Source of the DNA: Neolentinus lepideus HHB14362 ss-1
Taxonomy: Eukaryota > Basidiomycota > Agaricomycetes > Gloeophyllales > Gloeophyllaceae
Assembly: GCA_001632425.1 (NCBI GenBank)
Contig: KV425566.1
Coordinates: 1 to 64,000 of the forward strand
Reading direction: 5' to 3'
Length of the DNA stretch: 64,000 nt
In this document: positions 22,739 through 34,054 of the stretch, in pieces
Layout of the letters: each line of letters starts with the position of its first letter
Numbering within the stretch: position 1 is the stretch's first letter
The notes under the pieces: generated by a model
The model's database searches: none
Seen by the model: the letters and a program-made list of their open reading frames with translations, nothing else
Told to the model about the DNA's origin: nothing
Position numbers and translations under genes: made by a program

Positions 22739-23554
22739 TCAAACGCGACAAATGATCTCTCCATGAAATATGCCAAACCAGCCATCCTCCTCATTGCCCC
22801 ACGTCTTCCATGCCCCCGCGGCGCGCTCCAATTCCTCGTCAGATGCCGTCCCTTTCTCCTTCGCCAACTTGGCGAAATCTGACTTAACCGTCCGCTCAGC
22901 CCAGAGGTCGCTCCACCACGCCCGTTCCTCTGGTGTACTGTAGCACCACCCGCTGACAGTCTTCGTGATGCACTTCGGGTCAATCCCCGCCTCTTTCGCC
23001 CAGACATGCAGACGACGACCAGCATTAGGCTCACCACCGTTAGCACGAGACGCGCGAATAAACATCTCGTGCCACTCTCGCATACCCTCCACTTCGGGGT
23101 ACCAAGTCATAGCAGCGACGTCCGTCTCCCGGTTTGCAATTATCCCTCCGCGTTTTGTAACCCTAAGCATCTCGCGGAACGCCTGGACAGGATCGCCGAG
23201 ATGCTGGGTAACCGCATGCGCGTGGACGACGTCGAAGGTGTTGTCAGGGAAGTCGAGCTTGTGCGCGTCACCGATGACCCATTCGACGTTCTTTACGCCT
23301 TTCTCTTCTGCAAGGGAGCTGGCTTGCTTTAAGGGGTCGGGTGTGGCTTCTAAGCCTATCACGCGGCCTTGGGGGACGTAGCGGGCAAGGTCGACGGAGA
23401 TAGTTCCTGGGCCGCAGCCGACGTCCAGTATGACCATGTCTGGTTTCAGGTAGGGCAGTAGGTAGGCACAGGAGTTGGTAGCGGTACGCCATGAATGAGA
23501 ACGCAATACAGATCCATGATGTCCGTGAGTGTAGACGGCCGATTGCTGCGACAT
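22739..23554 (-). CDS. SAM-dependent class I methyltransferase (UbiE/COQ5-like fold)
   Basis: Transfers a methyl group from S-adenosylmethionine to an unknown small molecule. A single exon of 271 residues. The N-terminal stretch YTHGHHGSVLRSHSWRTA is typical of one fungal subgroup. The SAM-binding loop is VILDVGCGPGTISVDLA (motif I), followed by the acidic ribose-binding GLEATPD, motif II DAHKLDFPDNTFDVVHAHAV and motif III LRVTKRGG. It has no signal peptide or membrane span, so it is cytosolic. Members of this subgroup I recall include the fungal thiol S-methyltransferases that modify dithiol metabolites; extending that to this gene is only inference. It has a TATA box and a CGG-N4-CCG palindrome upstream. 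It runs convergently toward the Zn2Cys6 gene, with 179 bp between the two stops. Confidence 0.93.
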   Translation of the reverse strand: MSQQSAVYTHGHHGSVLRSHSWRTATNSCAYLLPYLKPDMVILDVGCGPGTISVDLARYVPQGRVIGLEATPDPLKQASSLAEEKGVKNVEWVIGDAHKLDFPDNTFDVVHAHAVTQHLGDPVQAFREMLRVTKRGGIIANRETDVAAMTWYPEVEGMREWHEMFIRASRANGGEPNAGRRLHVWAKEAGIDPKCITKTVSGWCYSTPEERAWWSDLWAERTVKSDFAKLAKEKGTASDEELERAAGAWKTWGNEEDGWFGIFHGEIICRV

Positions 23555-23702
23555 GCTGCATACAGAGTGTGTCAGTTTCCCTTTCTACATCGTAACAGAG
23601 GTCTTCAGTGTACCTATCGAGTCCGAGTATATTCTCGATGAGTTTTCTGCGAGTACAAGGATGAGGTCTGCTATTAAGGACTAGTAAAGGAGATTGAGAC
23701 CG

Positions 23703-23710
23703 TTTATATA
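23703..23710 (-). promoter_or_regulatory. TATA box of the methyltransferase gene
   Basis: Minus strand reads TATATAAA, about 150 bp upstream of the ATG at 23554. TATA-containing promoters are typical of regulated rather than housekeeping genes. Confidence 0.5.
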
Positions 23711-23756
23711 CTCAACGGATGATTAGTATTGGTGACGTTCATCACCGGACTTCCAG

Positions 23757-23768
23757 TCGGAATTCCGG
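23757..23768. promoter_or_regulatory. CGG-N4-CCG palindrome, copy 2
   Basis: TCGGAATTCCGG, a perfect palindrome about 205 bp upstream of the methyltransferase ATG and just upstream of its TATA box. It matches copy 1 at 20944-20955 in 11 of 12 bases. Confidence 0.5.
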
Positions 23769-24420
23769 TATTCGATGCATCGACACCGCTCCAGATCATC
23801 CAGGCTCGGACTCGGGATCAGACAGATTACTAGACACTGCGATCAAAACCAAGCGCTTGAGCCTCGGATTTGACTTGAGTTTCAGGCCTCAGGTTCAGAC
23901 TCGGGTCGGCAACAGTACATTTCTGAGCAATCTTGCACAGCCGTCCAGAACACGACTCGGACGAGGTTCCAGAGGTATTTTTGTCAACTAGAAGATCTAG
24001 ACTTCATTGTGAGTAACCTCAAGAAAACATACCACAATAGAATCAGAACAGAGCTGAAAGAAGGGGTCCTCGTAACCAAGCTTAAGCTTAAGACAGCTTG
24101 GACATGTCAACACGTTCGTTCGGCCGACGACCAGTGAGGAAAGCGGTGACGATCTGCAGGAGAGTGACGGTGAATTTTATATAAGCGCCCCTCTTTCCCT
24201 TATACTGTCGCCCATCGGATGCCTATTGTCGTGTCTTTGCCTCCCGTAACATTACCCTGAACGATAGCTCCGGGGCGTATTTACGGTACCGTGACCTATT
24301 GGGAAGCGGGGGAGAAGCATCGTGTCCAAATAATAGACAACACGGACTGGTGCACACGCGCTAAATATGCTCGGTCTAACCGGTCCTTATCGCTCCTTTC
24401 CCTTTCCCTTCACTCGTACG

Positions 24421-27400
24421 ATGGCTACTGGAGGCGCCAAAGTCATCGATGGTACTGCCATCGCAAAGTACGCATACACTTCCTCTTTCTTACTGATTTC
24501 AACCTGACCGCGTGAAGGTCCATTCGGGACGCAGTCGCGCAGAGGCTGAAGGCGAAGAAGGATCAATATCCTCGTTTCCAGCCACAACTCGCTATTATCC
24601 AAGCTGGCGTGCGTCCCGACTCTAGCGTGTATGTCCGCATGAAGGCAAAGGCTGCCGAGGAGGTTGGTATCAAATTTAAGCACGTCACCCTCCCAGCGGA
24701 GGCGGAGGTCGATGAAGTCGTCAGGATTGTCAAGCAGCTCAACGACGATGATACGGTCAGCGGTATCCTGGTGCAACTCCCTCTCGGTGAACATGTTGGG
24801 GCCCTCGGTGAACGGACGGTCACGGAGGCAGTAAGTCCTGGTAAGGACGTCGATGGGTAAGTATTCTGCTCTCGCGTTCTCGTATATATTCTTACGCAGG
24901 TATCGTCTCACAGTTTCCATGCATACAACATTGGACATCTCTCTTCGCGGGCAGCAGATCCGCTTTTCACTCCTTGCACTCCAGCGGGTGTCATTCGTTT
25001 ATTAGAGTCGACTGGAGTCCCGATTGCAGGTGCAAATGCTGTGGTCCTTGGTCGCAGCGATATCGTTGGCAGCCCGGTCTCAGCTATGTTGAGAAGCAAG
25101 GACGCGACGGTCACACAGTGCCATAGTCGCACCAAGAACTTGGAGCAACTCGTGAGACCAAGTCTCCTAGACTGTGTGACCATCGGTCTTATATAAAGCA
25201 ATACAGATCAAAGGTGCCGATATTCTCGTGGCTGCCATCGGACGAGCTCAGTATGTCCAGGGAGAATGGATCAAGCCCGGTGCAGTGGTTATCGATGTTG
25301 GTACCAACTACATTCCAGGTAAGTTATACAATGTGATTGTGCGTCCTTGTTTGACCGAATTCCGACATAGATGCGACGAAGAAGTCTGGTCAGCGCTTGG
25401 TCGGTGATATTGACTACGAGTCCGCATTCACCGTGGCTTCTCACATCACGCCTGTGCCTGGAGGAGTCGGACCAATGACTGTCGCTTTGTTGATGGAGAA
25501 CACGTTGAAGTCCGCCGAGCGCCTATGGGAGCAGACTCGTAATTTGAAGATCAGTCCCTTAAAGCTCGATATCAAGGTGAAGGTGCCAAGTGATATCGAG
25601 ATTGCTATGGCCCAGACGCCGAAGCCCATCACGCAACTGGCACACGAGATTGGTTTGCTTCCTAGTGAACTGGAGAGTTATGGTCAGTACAAGGCTAAGG
25701 TTGAACTTAGCGTCCTGGATAGATTGGCGCACAGGAAGGATGGCAAGTACATCTTGGTCTCTGGGTCCGTAGCAAGTGGTTTCTCTACCTGGCAAAATAG
25801 TTGCTGACGGGTGTACAGTATTACTCCTACTCCTCTCGGTGAGGGCAAGTCCACAACGACGATCGGTTTGGCTCAGGCGCTTGGTGCCCACCTTGGCCGT
25901 CCTGCCTTTGCATGTGTCCGTCAGCCCAGTCAGGGACCTACATTCGGTATCAAAGGAGGTGCAGCTGGTGGAGGCTACAGCCAAGTTATTCCTATGGACG
26001 AGTTTAACCTGCACTTGACTGGTGACATCCACGCTGTCACCGCAGCCAACAACCTACTTGCCGCCGCTCTTGACGCACGTATGTTCCACGAGGCCACACA
26101 GTCGGACAAGGCTCTCTATTCTCGTCTCGTACCCGCGAAGAAGGGCAAGCGCGAGTTTGCTCCGCTTATGTTCAAGCGGTTGAAGAAGCTGGGGATTAAC
26201 AAGACGGAGCCTAACGAATTGACACCCGAGGAAATCACCCGCTTCGCGCGCCTGGACGTCGACCCCGAGACAATTACATGGAACCGAGTACTCGACACGA
26301 ACGATCGCTTCCTCAGGAAGATTACTGTTGGCCAGGGTGACGCGGAAAAGGGCCATGAGCGCCAAACTGGATTTGATATTGCTGTCGCAAGCGAATGTAT
26401 GGCTGTGTTAGCGCTGACGACCGGCCTCGCGGATATGCGCGAGAGACTTGGGAACATGGTAGTTGCCTCGAGTAAGCAGGGTGACCCGATTACTGCAGAT
26501 GATATCGGTGTCGGAGGTGCCTTGGCCGTCCTGATGAAAGACGCTGTCAAACCCAACTTGATGCAGACGCTCGAGGGCACGCCTGTCTTCGTGCATGCGG
26601 GACCGTTCGCGAACATCGCTCACGGAAACTCGTCCATCTTGGCTGACCGTGTTGCACTGAAGTTGGCTGGCACGGAGGATGGCGACTCTGCGGACCGTGT
26701 GGGCTACGTCCTCACGGAAGGCGGTTTCGGGGCGGATATGGGTATGGAGAAGTTCTGCAACATCAAGTGCCGCGTCTCTGGCTTGACGCCTGATGCTGTT
26801 GTCATTGTGGCCACGACCCGTGCGCTTAAGATGCACGGTGGTGGACCTGATGTGACGCCGGGCAAGCCTTTGCACGAGACGTACACCAAGGAGGACCTGA
26901 CCACCCTTGCAGCGGGATGCAAGAATCTTGTCAAGCATATTGAAAACTCTCGCAAGTTCGGCCTGAAGGTTATTGTCGCTATCAACCAGTTCTCGTGAGT
27001 TCATCAGTACATAGAAGTCGGTCATGGGACTCAGTCTAAACTATCCACGCCAGGTCTGACACTCCTGCAGAGCTCAAGCTCGTCGAGGAGCTGGCGTTGG
27101 CTGGCGGTGCCGATGCTGCGGTGGCCAGTAACCATTGGGCTGAGGGAGGTGCAGGTGCTGTGGCCCTTGCGAATGCCGTCATCGCGGCTTGCGAAGGCAC
27201 TTCCCACTTTAAGTTCTTATATGACCTCAACATCCCCATCGAGCAAAAGATTGAGATCATCTGCAAGGAGGTTTATGGTGCTGATGGCATTGAACTCAGT
27301 GAGCTGGCCCGCAAGCAGGTTGAGACTTACACTCGCCAAGGCTTCAGTGGTCTCCCAAGTGAGCTTCTCTAGTGGTACAGATGAAGTGTCGTTGACCTCT

Positions 27401-27681
27401 TCATAGTTTGCATGGCGAAGACACAATACTCCTTCTCTCACGATGGTAAGCTGAAGGGTGTACCAACCGGCTTCACCGTCCCCATCCGGGAGATTCGTCT
27501 TTCTGCCGGTGCCGGTTTTCTTTACCCTCTCCTGGGCGACATGCAGACCATGCCAGGTCTTGGCACACGGCCAGGTATGTTTCTATGACATCAGCCTGCG
27601 ACAGCATCAACTCATTCATGTATAGGATTCTGGGAGGTCGGTCTTGACCCCGAGACGGGCCGCGTCGTCGGTCTGTTCTAA
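24421..27681 (+). CDS. ADE3: C1-tetrahydrofolate synthase, cytosolic trifunctional
   Basis: Carries 5,10-methylene-THF dehydrogenase, methenyl-THF cyclohydrolase and 10-formyl-THF synthetase activities, feeding purine synthesis and methyl groups. The start ATG opens exon 1, [16 protein letters not shown], which splices at 24468. The dehydrogenase/cyclohydrolase domain shows YVRMK (catalytic Tyr and Lys), [14 protein letters not shown] and the NAD(P)-binding [14 protein letters not shown], ending in [11 protein letters not shown]. The synthetase domain begins in the next exons with [15 protein letters not shown] (the ATP loop), then [35 protein letters not shown] and the C-terminal [31 protein letters not shown]. 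It has no mitochondrial presequence, hence the cytosolic form. About nine to ten short introns. All domains look intact. Confidence 0.97.
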
Positions 27682-27930
27682 ACAAAATCATGCAGATGCA
27701 CTAGAGCTTGTCTTCACCAGACAGTTTTCTAGGCGAAGGCACCGTCTCAACACGGAGCTTTGTACCGTTCAACACGGGTACGACGGTGACCATTGTCGCG
27801 CCAAGGAGATGTTGAAGTGGTCTGCTAGTAAAAGCTCGAGGCTGTGCTTCTTGCATTCATGAGTGGCATCCTTGTTGTATGTCCGTGGTAGTAGTGGCAA
27901 ACGATGATGATGCTGGGTTGCATCAACTAT
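27682..27930. other. Convergent 3' spacer, ADE3 / PNGase A-like
   Basis: A 249-bp spacer shared by two converging genes. There is no coding signal. Confidence 0.4.
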
Positions 27931-30217
27931 CTACTGTCCTTGTCCGAAAAGCTTACCACCCGGTAACCTGACTCCCGCGATCTCCAGTGGAGTGGTCTGT
28001 GCGAACGTTGGGAAGTTGAAGTAGCCTCCCGTTGCCAGACTGCCGCCATGCTGATCGTAGGTGACGTTGTTCAAAGCAGCGTTCACATTACGCCAATACG
28101 TGTTGCCGGCGAGGTCGACGTAGTTGAAGGTATTGTTCGAAGTCCCATTGCCGTAGTTGCCGCTGGACGAGATGGTAAAGTAACCAGCTGAAAGTGTGTC
28201 AGTCAATGAATTATCTATATCCTACAAATGTGTATTGCCTCACATGCAAGTTGGCGTTCTTGGATGGTCGATCCGGTGGTGAGAGGACTAGGAAGAACTG
28301 TCCGATCGTAGGAATGGTCGAAGAATGCGCTGACTAAATTAACAGGTCACAGCCTTCAGCACAGTTATAAGAAAGAGCGCAGGTCGAACACTTACAGGAT
28401 GTCCCTGCTGAATTCAAGACAGTGTAATTGATGTTCAGGGGATACGAGAAAGTGTCCATCACGGAGGGCACTCCGTTATGCGTGGAGAGTACAGTTCCAG
28501 AGGCAGTTTGAACCACGTTCTGTATGGGCCATTGGTGATTTTATTATATAGTGCGACGCACCATGACATACCTGAACATATGTGTTGTCCAAGTAATACT
28601 GCGTGTTCGAATACTGCAGGTTCTGGGACCATACAACATAATTGGTGTTGCCACTCCCACTAATAACCTCAGCCTCAATATGAACATTCCTGGTGGCCTT
28701 AACAGTGATATTCACATCCCCGCCACCAACACTCGCAGAAGCAGACGTCTGCGCGTACGGCTGCACGTCGTACGCAGTGATCTTGCCGGAGGTGGGCTTG
28801 CCCGAGGGATCGGTGACAACCTGCAGGTTACCGGAGACGTACCAGTTCCCGTTGATCGCATGGTCGGACTCAGCGGAGGCGACATCAAGCGAGATGTTGT
28901 GAGGGTTGCCGTCTGCGAGGACCGGGACGAAGGGGGTGAGGTCCAGGAAGTAGGTCGGGAGGTCGAGGGCGCCATATGAGGTGATTGGCCTCCAAGCAGA
29001 AGGAATGATACCGCCCGTGAAGATTACGGCGTATGGGAAGGCAACTCCCGCGACTTGGCCGTCAACGAGGAGGCGCACCTCACGGAAGGGACCGTCTCCG
29101 TAGGTAGTTCCTGAGGGGAGGTCGCCGAGGTACTCGTTAGCAGTATTGAAGTACTGGGACGTAAAGATGAGCACATTAGCAGCTTCTAATCGAGAAGTCA
29201 TCCCTCACCCAGAATTCTTCCTCAGCATTGCCGGAAGCATAGAGCTCTGCGTAGACTTGCACGGCGTTACGAGGTAGAGTAACATTGGTCTAGATTCACC
29301 ATAAATTTACCACCCATTTGGCCTACAGCTCAATGGAAGTACTTACGGAGAAGATGGGAGGAACGGATGCATCGTCAGCCGAAGTGTTTGACATCGTCGA
29401 GATGGGTATAATAACATTCGACTTCGAAGCTGGGGGATACTGCGCCGAGGACTGGTAGAACGTCGCATGTAGGGTTGCTTGTAACCGCAATCAGACTGTA
29501 GCCTCCAGTAAATGTATGAAAGATCTAATAACCTACCCGCATACTGGCCAGTGAGACCAGTCTCTAGCAAGTTATCAAGTTCGAGAATGAAAGTACCAGG
29601 TTCCGCGAAAAGGGGGATGTAACGAGTGACGTCTTTCAAGTAGGTCCAGATTATACCGTCCTGTGTGGGTTCCGGCGTAGAGGTACGCCATACTGGGCCA
29701 CAAGTCGCAATCAGGATCATCCTTCAGAGGTGAAAGGGACTAGGTTTACTTTCCACATTTTGGAAGGTGAATATTCCCAGGCGGTCATATTGAGTCCCAT
29801 TGGAAGTGACCGTGAAGTTAAGGCTTATACCAGCCCAGGTTCCTGCTTCACCACAGTTTGCTGGAGGTCTGTCCGAGTAAGCTATCAATGATCCGATCTT
29901 CGGTGACGGTGCCAAGCTAGCCTACGTGTATTGAACGATCTCTGGGCTAGGTTCTTTCGTTCAGAGACGTCGGAGAAGTATTACACAGTGATACTCACAC
30001 TCCATATGAATTGCCGAAAGTGCGACTGGAAGATGCGTATTGCAGTCATTGCGGACACCTTAATGGCAATAAGCACGTACGTTAGGATCTCAATAGTACA
30101 CTGCTCCGCATTAGTAGGCAAAGGTGGTGGCTGTGCGACCTGGAAGTCGACCAGAACGGCCGAATTTGCAAGGAGCGGGAGGAAACCAAGCACAAATGCC
30201 GACCACGCCTTGACCAT
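27931..30217 (-). CDS. Secreted PNGase A-like glycoamidase
   Basis: Resembles peptide-N4-(N-acetyl-beta-glucosaminyl)asparagine amidase A, which releases N-glycans from glycopeptides. The first exon holds a signal peptide (MVKAWSAFVLGFLPLLANSA) followed by the mature start LVDFQVAQPPPLP. Family blocks in order: SLNFTVTSNGTQYDRLGIF, IIWTYLKDVTRYIPLFAEPG, FREVRLLVDGQVAGVAFPY, VIFTGGIIPSAWRPITSYG, LDLTPFVPVLADG and NGNWYVSGNLQVVTD. A beta-rich C-terminal region ends at LPGGKLFGQGQ. Many potential N-glycosylation sites are present. At least eight short introns interrupt it. Two borders near 28,230-28,340 and 29,460-29,530 are not fully resolved. The family call is firm; activity is inferred. Confidence 0.9.
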
Positions 30218-30732
30218 ATTCGATTATGGCTGCTCCGCTGGGATGAGAGAAGAGTGAAATGCTCGAAGCATAGTGTCGTTATATATGACAGAAGAACGAC
30301 CATGATAGGCAGGAAAATCTTGCGGGGAAATGAGTTATCTTGAGATCGAGTGGGAGTTCCATGTGCACAGGGCAACTCTCACCGATCAGCAATTTCTGTC
30401 ACTGTTGTCGGGGTCATCACCAAGCCAGCAGGCAGTGTTTCAAGACAGCGTATCTAATATATTTTACAAACGATGTAGCTACAGCAGAGTGAGTAATCGT
30501 AAGCCAGTCATATGCCAGTCGTGGGGATAGTGTAAGCTCTCTCCTCGCCAGTGTTCCCGCGTCATATCACGCATCGTCGTTCAAAATACAACCCAGATCA
30601 GATAGCGAAGAAAGCGAAACATAGCATATGTGCATGGCAATACTAGGTATCGCCGGGAAAGGATGGAAGGGAACAAGTGAGATAAAGATAGTCCATGCGT
30701 TACTCGTACCAAATCCAGACACGTTCATTCAT
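30218..30732. other. Spacer between two minus-strand genes
   Basis: It covers the upstream region of the PNGase A-like gene and the 3' flank of its right-hand neighbour. I see no coding exon. Confidence 0.4.
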
Positions 30733-32182
30733 TCACCATCCACCAAACCAGCTCTTGGGTTTCCTGGGTCTCTGATTCCTGACGACCGTCACAGTTGACG
30801 GTGTCGGATCCTCTTCTACGGGGGCAGGCTCGTGTACGATCTCTTCATCAACCAGGACCTGGACAGCAGTCGTCTTGGGAATGCCAGTTGTGGCCGATGA
30901 CGAAACGACCTGGGGGGCAGGAGAGGCAGCGAGACGAGTGTTGGCAGGAGCAGGGACAGTAATGGTCTTGGTGGGGGCGTGGAACGTTTGGAATTCGGTT
31001 TGAGTAACGGTTTGAGTTTCGATAATGGATTCTGTCACGATTACGCCGGGAAGTTCCTGCGAAAATAAATAAATAGGTCAGCACGCGTTCGCAGACGGGA
31101 AGACGGAGCGCAGACTGAAGGTCGGTCGGGCGGCACACGATGCGGCAAATCACGTGCAGACGCGTCGAGTGATCGAGAGATCTCCTTGGGAGATCGATCG
31201 ACGCGCCAGCCCGCAGAGGCAGATCAAGCAAACACGCTCGTATATTCAGGCCATCTACTGCACGACCCAACTTCAGTCTACACGAGGACGAGGGGGAACA
31301 AGATGTACACCGTGGTCCCCCAAGCCCGGCTGCAGGTGGGATAGGAGGGACGGATACGGACTGTACGTTTCGACGACGGTGTACGGAACCCCCCTCGCCT
31401 CAAAGCGAACGACGCGGCGGAACAGGGGGGACAGGCGGGGCTGGCGATACCTTAGGAGGATTCCGCTTAGGACCGGGGCCTGCCGGCTCATAGATGTACT
31501 CCTCCTCCACGGTGGGACCGCTTTCACCGTTCATACCACTGAGCAGTAACACGTTAGTGATTCCACGATCGTGTTATGCACAAACTCACATCAGTTGTTC
31601 CATGATCCAAGCCTCGCGCCTGGAAGCATCGTGCTCCCGGCGGTTAACTGCCTCCTCACGCCGGCTGAGATCTCTCTCGCGCTCAGCAAGCTTGATCTCC
31701 CGGTCGAGGACATCCTCGGCCCGAATCTGAGCCTCGCGGAGCCAACCAGGAGGAGTAAGACCCTCTTCCTTGATAACTTCTTTAATGACAGTTTGCACGG
31801 GTGGCAGAATTTCGGTCTGTGTGATGATCGACGGGCAAGCAGGACAGACAAGTGGGGAGGGAGTGACTCCTCCCGGAGCACCAGCCAAAAGCTCAGCCTC
31901 ACGGCGAGCAACTTCGGCTTCACGAACGGCAACATCCCGCTCCCGTTGAGCGAGCATCTGCGTTCTCTTTGGTGTCAGGTAGTTCAAGATACCTTGGCTA
32001 CTTTGTGGGTCACCGGGAGCTCCCCCCTCGCGATTTGCGGGCAAAGATAGCATGACTGCTAGAACAGCCAGAACGAGTGAGAGAACAAGAAGTAGTGTAC
32101 TCGAAGAAATGGTGCGGCGGCTGTGTCGAGAGGAGCGGTGCTCCCTTTCCCTCTCGCGATGAGATGACGAGGGTTGGGCCAT
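30733..32182 (-). CDS. Single-span coiled-coil membrane protein, unknown function
   Basis: I do not recognise the family. The start MAQPSSSHRERER at 32182 leads a basic cytosolic or nucleoplasmic segment, then one hydrophobic span (TLLLVLSLVLAVLAVMLSL). A long charged region with heptad-like spacing follows (MLAQRERDVAVREAEVARRE, later EDVLDREIKLAERERDLSRR), broken by CPACPSIITQTEILPPV. After a Pro-rich piece (GPGPKRNPPK) a long intron of about 400 nt leads to the last exon, starting ELPGVIVTESIIETQTV and ending KPKSWFGGW. The extent of that intron is the weakest part of the model and it may hide another exon. The start lies 342 bp from the divergent NUR1 gene. Confidence 0.7.
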
Positions 32183-32524
32183 CCTGACGCTCACCGAATT
32201 CGAAGGCGACAAGGAGGTGGAAGCGGCTCTGTACAGGGAGGTCGTGGTTGAAGAAGTTGGGGAAGGGTTTCCCGGACGGGTTCGTTAGAAAGTCGTAATA
32301 GGAGGTTGTGGACGGTATAAGTGAAGAAAAGAGGTGGTAGGGGACAAAAGCCAACCTTGGATTTTATTGGTTCGAGTTCCCATTTCAGGGTGAACGGCGT
32401 CACGTGGATCAACACGAGGTGTGACACAGGGTGACGCTTAGGTAATTTGTTCCTCGGTGCCTCCCGTCACGTGGAAGCAACGCGTCCGCGGCCATTGTCT
32501 TCCCCATCGTTCTTACGGCCAGCC
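32183..32524. promoter_or_regulatory. Divergent promoter region, coiled-coil membrane protein / NUR1
   Basis: A 342-bp bidirectional promoter region with no TATA box. It carries CACGTG words at two places (CACGTGGATC near 32402 and CACGTGGAAG near 32469). Confidence 0.4.
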
Positions 32525-33883
32525 ATGTCTCTCCGTCGCTTTGCCCACGCCAATACTGGTACTAATGTATTCAGCTCACCCAAGTTCTCATCATCATCCG
32601 CGCAGGGCTCGCCCAACATGGAGTCACCGCCGAGGACGCCAGTACGGAGGGGGCGAGCCTCTTTCGTCTATTCGCCTTCTGCCACCCCGTCGCGTTATTC
32701 CACGGTCCCGTTTGATTGGGATGCGGCACGCGCACACAAACCACCACCCTATGACTCTCCTTTATCAGCCAGAAAGCCGAAACCGCGTAGGAGCGAAGTA
32801 GGTGTGCCCCCCAGACGTGTTGTGCGAAAGAAAAGTTTTATGCAAAAGTGAGTTATGCATTGTCCGTCTGCTTTGTAACTAACAGTTTATCAGAATTATC
32901 TTGATTCCCTCCACAATTGCCTTCCATATTTCTTTGTTTCCTCACAATGTCCCACTACCCGAACCCAAAACTTCTGCTGTCCTCGTAGGCGGACTCCTCC
33001 ACTTCATTCACTTATGCGTGCGCATAAGCTGCATTCGAAAGGTTCCCGACTCAGATTTAGGATGGGAGGACATGTATCGAGAAGGGGAGGACGAACCTTG
33101 GTTCGACTGGGTGCGCAACTTTCTATCCTTCGCCACCTAATCCGACAGCTCAGATTCTCATAACATCCGCAGACAATACCAACAACAATCCTCCTCATTG
33201 CCGTAGCAGCTCTCAACGCCATGTATCTCTTCACGCGTCTGCGCATCTACCACCTCCACAACCAACGTGAAGTAGTTGCCTCGCCGCACGCATCCTTCGT
33301 CCCCATGCACCTTGACTTCGAACCACTCGAACCACCCTCAGCCATCTCACGCGTCCGCTCCGCCGTATGGAGAGGCTTCGTCGCGTTCTGGCGCTTTCTT
33401 CTGAACTTGAGCCCTCGCTCAGCGAGCGTCAGCAAGAACCGCCCGGAGCAGGTTCAGCAACTCGAAGTCTGGGCACCGAGCGAGTTTGAGCTCAAACTGT
33501 TCTGCATCTATAGCCCTATTACACCTTTCCTGTGGATGGCGACGAACGCTGCAAACTGGATGCTTATGGTGTTCATTATGGCAGCCGTGGGCGCGCAGGT
33601 AAGGCAAAATGGAACTGTGAGGAATGTATTCTGATCTTTGCGACCTCAGCTTCAGGTTCTGGTGACCAACTATGAGGCACTACTAAAAGATCGAAAGATC
33701 ATCGCGGAGGAGGTGATGCATGAGTATAACGACAAGGTACGACTGCTCGCATACCTGTGTGCGCTCGGATTGACATGTTCCCGGTGCCCTAACTAGTTTG
33801 TAACGCCACGTATAAATCACCAACGCAGAGAGATTGGTGTCATGACACACGAATCTGAGATGCTTAGCCATGGCCACCGATGA
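32525..33883 (+). CDS. NUR1: Nuclear rim protein, NUR1/MUG154-like (DUF2418)
   Basis: In yeasts Nur1 sits in the inner nuclear membrane with Lem2/Src1-type proteins and anchors rDNA or heterochromatin. The start MSLRRFAHANTG opens a Ser/Pro/Arg-rich nucleoplasmic tail (PPRTPVRRGRASFVYSP). Hydrophobic segments follow: IILIPSTIAFHISLF, VLVGGLLHFIHLCVRI, TIPTTILLIAVAALNAMYLF and PFLWMATNAANWMLMVFIM. The signature C-terminus reads NYEALLKDRKIIAEEVMHEYNDK, then spliced FVTPRINHQREIGVMTHESE before the stop. This block is the DUF2418 hallmark. Introns lie near 32851-32893, 33110-33173, 33600-33652 and 33738-33799. Confidence 0.88.
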
Positions 33884-34054
33884 AGTCTGTCCAATCTCTG
33901 CCTTGCTTGACTCACATTTCATCAACTTACAAACTTCCTTTCCAAAATGTAATATTTACACCAGTAGCACTGGTAACAAATACATCCCCTTAAATCCACT
34001 CAGACGTGACTATGCATATGATATACAGAAATGGTGGTACATTCCCTATTACTA
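33884..34054. other. Convergent 3' spacer, NUR1 / FBP1
   Basis: A short spacer (171 bp) without coding signal, shared by two converging genes. Confidence 0.4.

Larger units (their letters stand above)
23555..24420. other. Divergent region, methyltransferase / C1-THF synthase
   Basis: No coding signal I trust. It contains the methyltransferase promoter elements. The 23,790-23,960 segment is rich in short repeats around CTCGGACTCGG and CTTGAG. A small inverted repeat around paired AAGCTT words lies near 24,074-24,100. Confidence 0.4.

Noticed and set aside
32340..32400. tRNA B-box-like word GGTTCGAGTTCC
   Set aside because: No A box, no acceptor stem pairing and no anticodon arm upstream; a chance match in a promoter.
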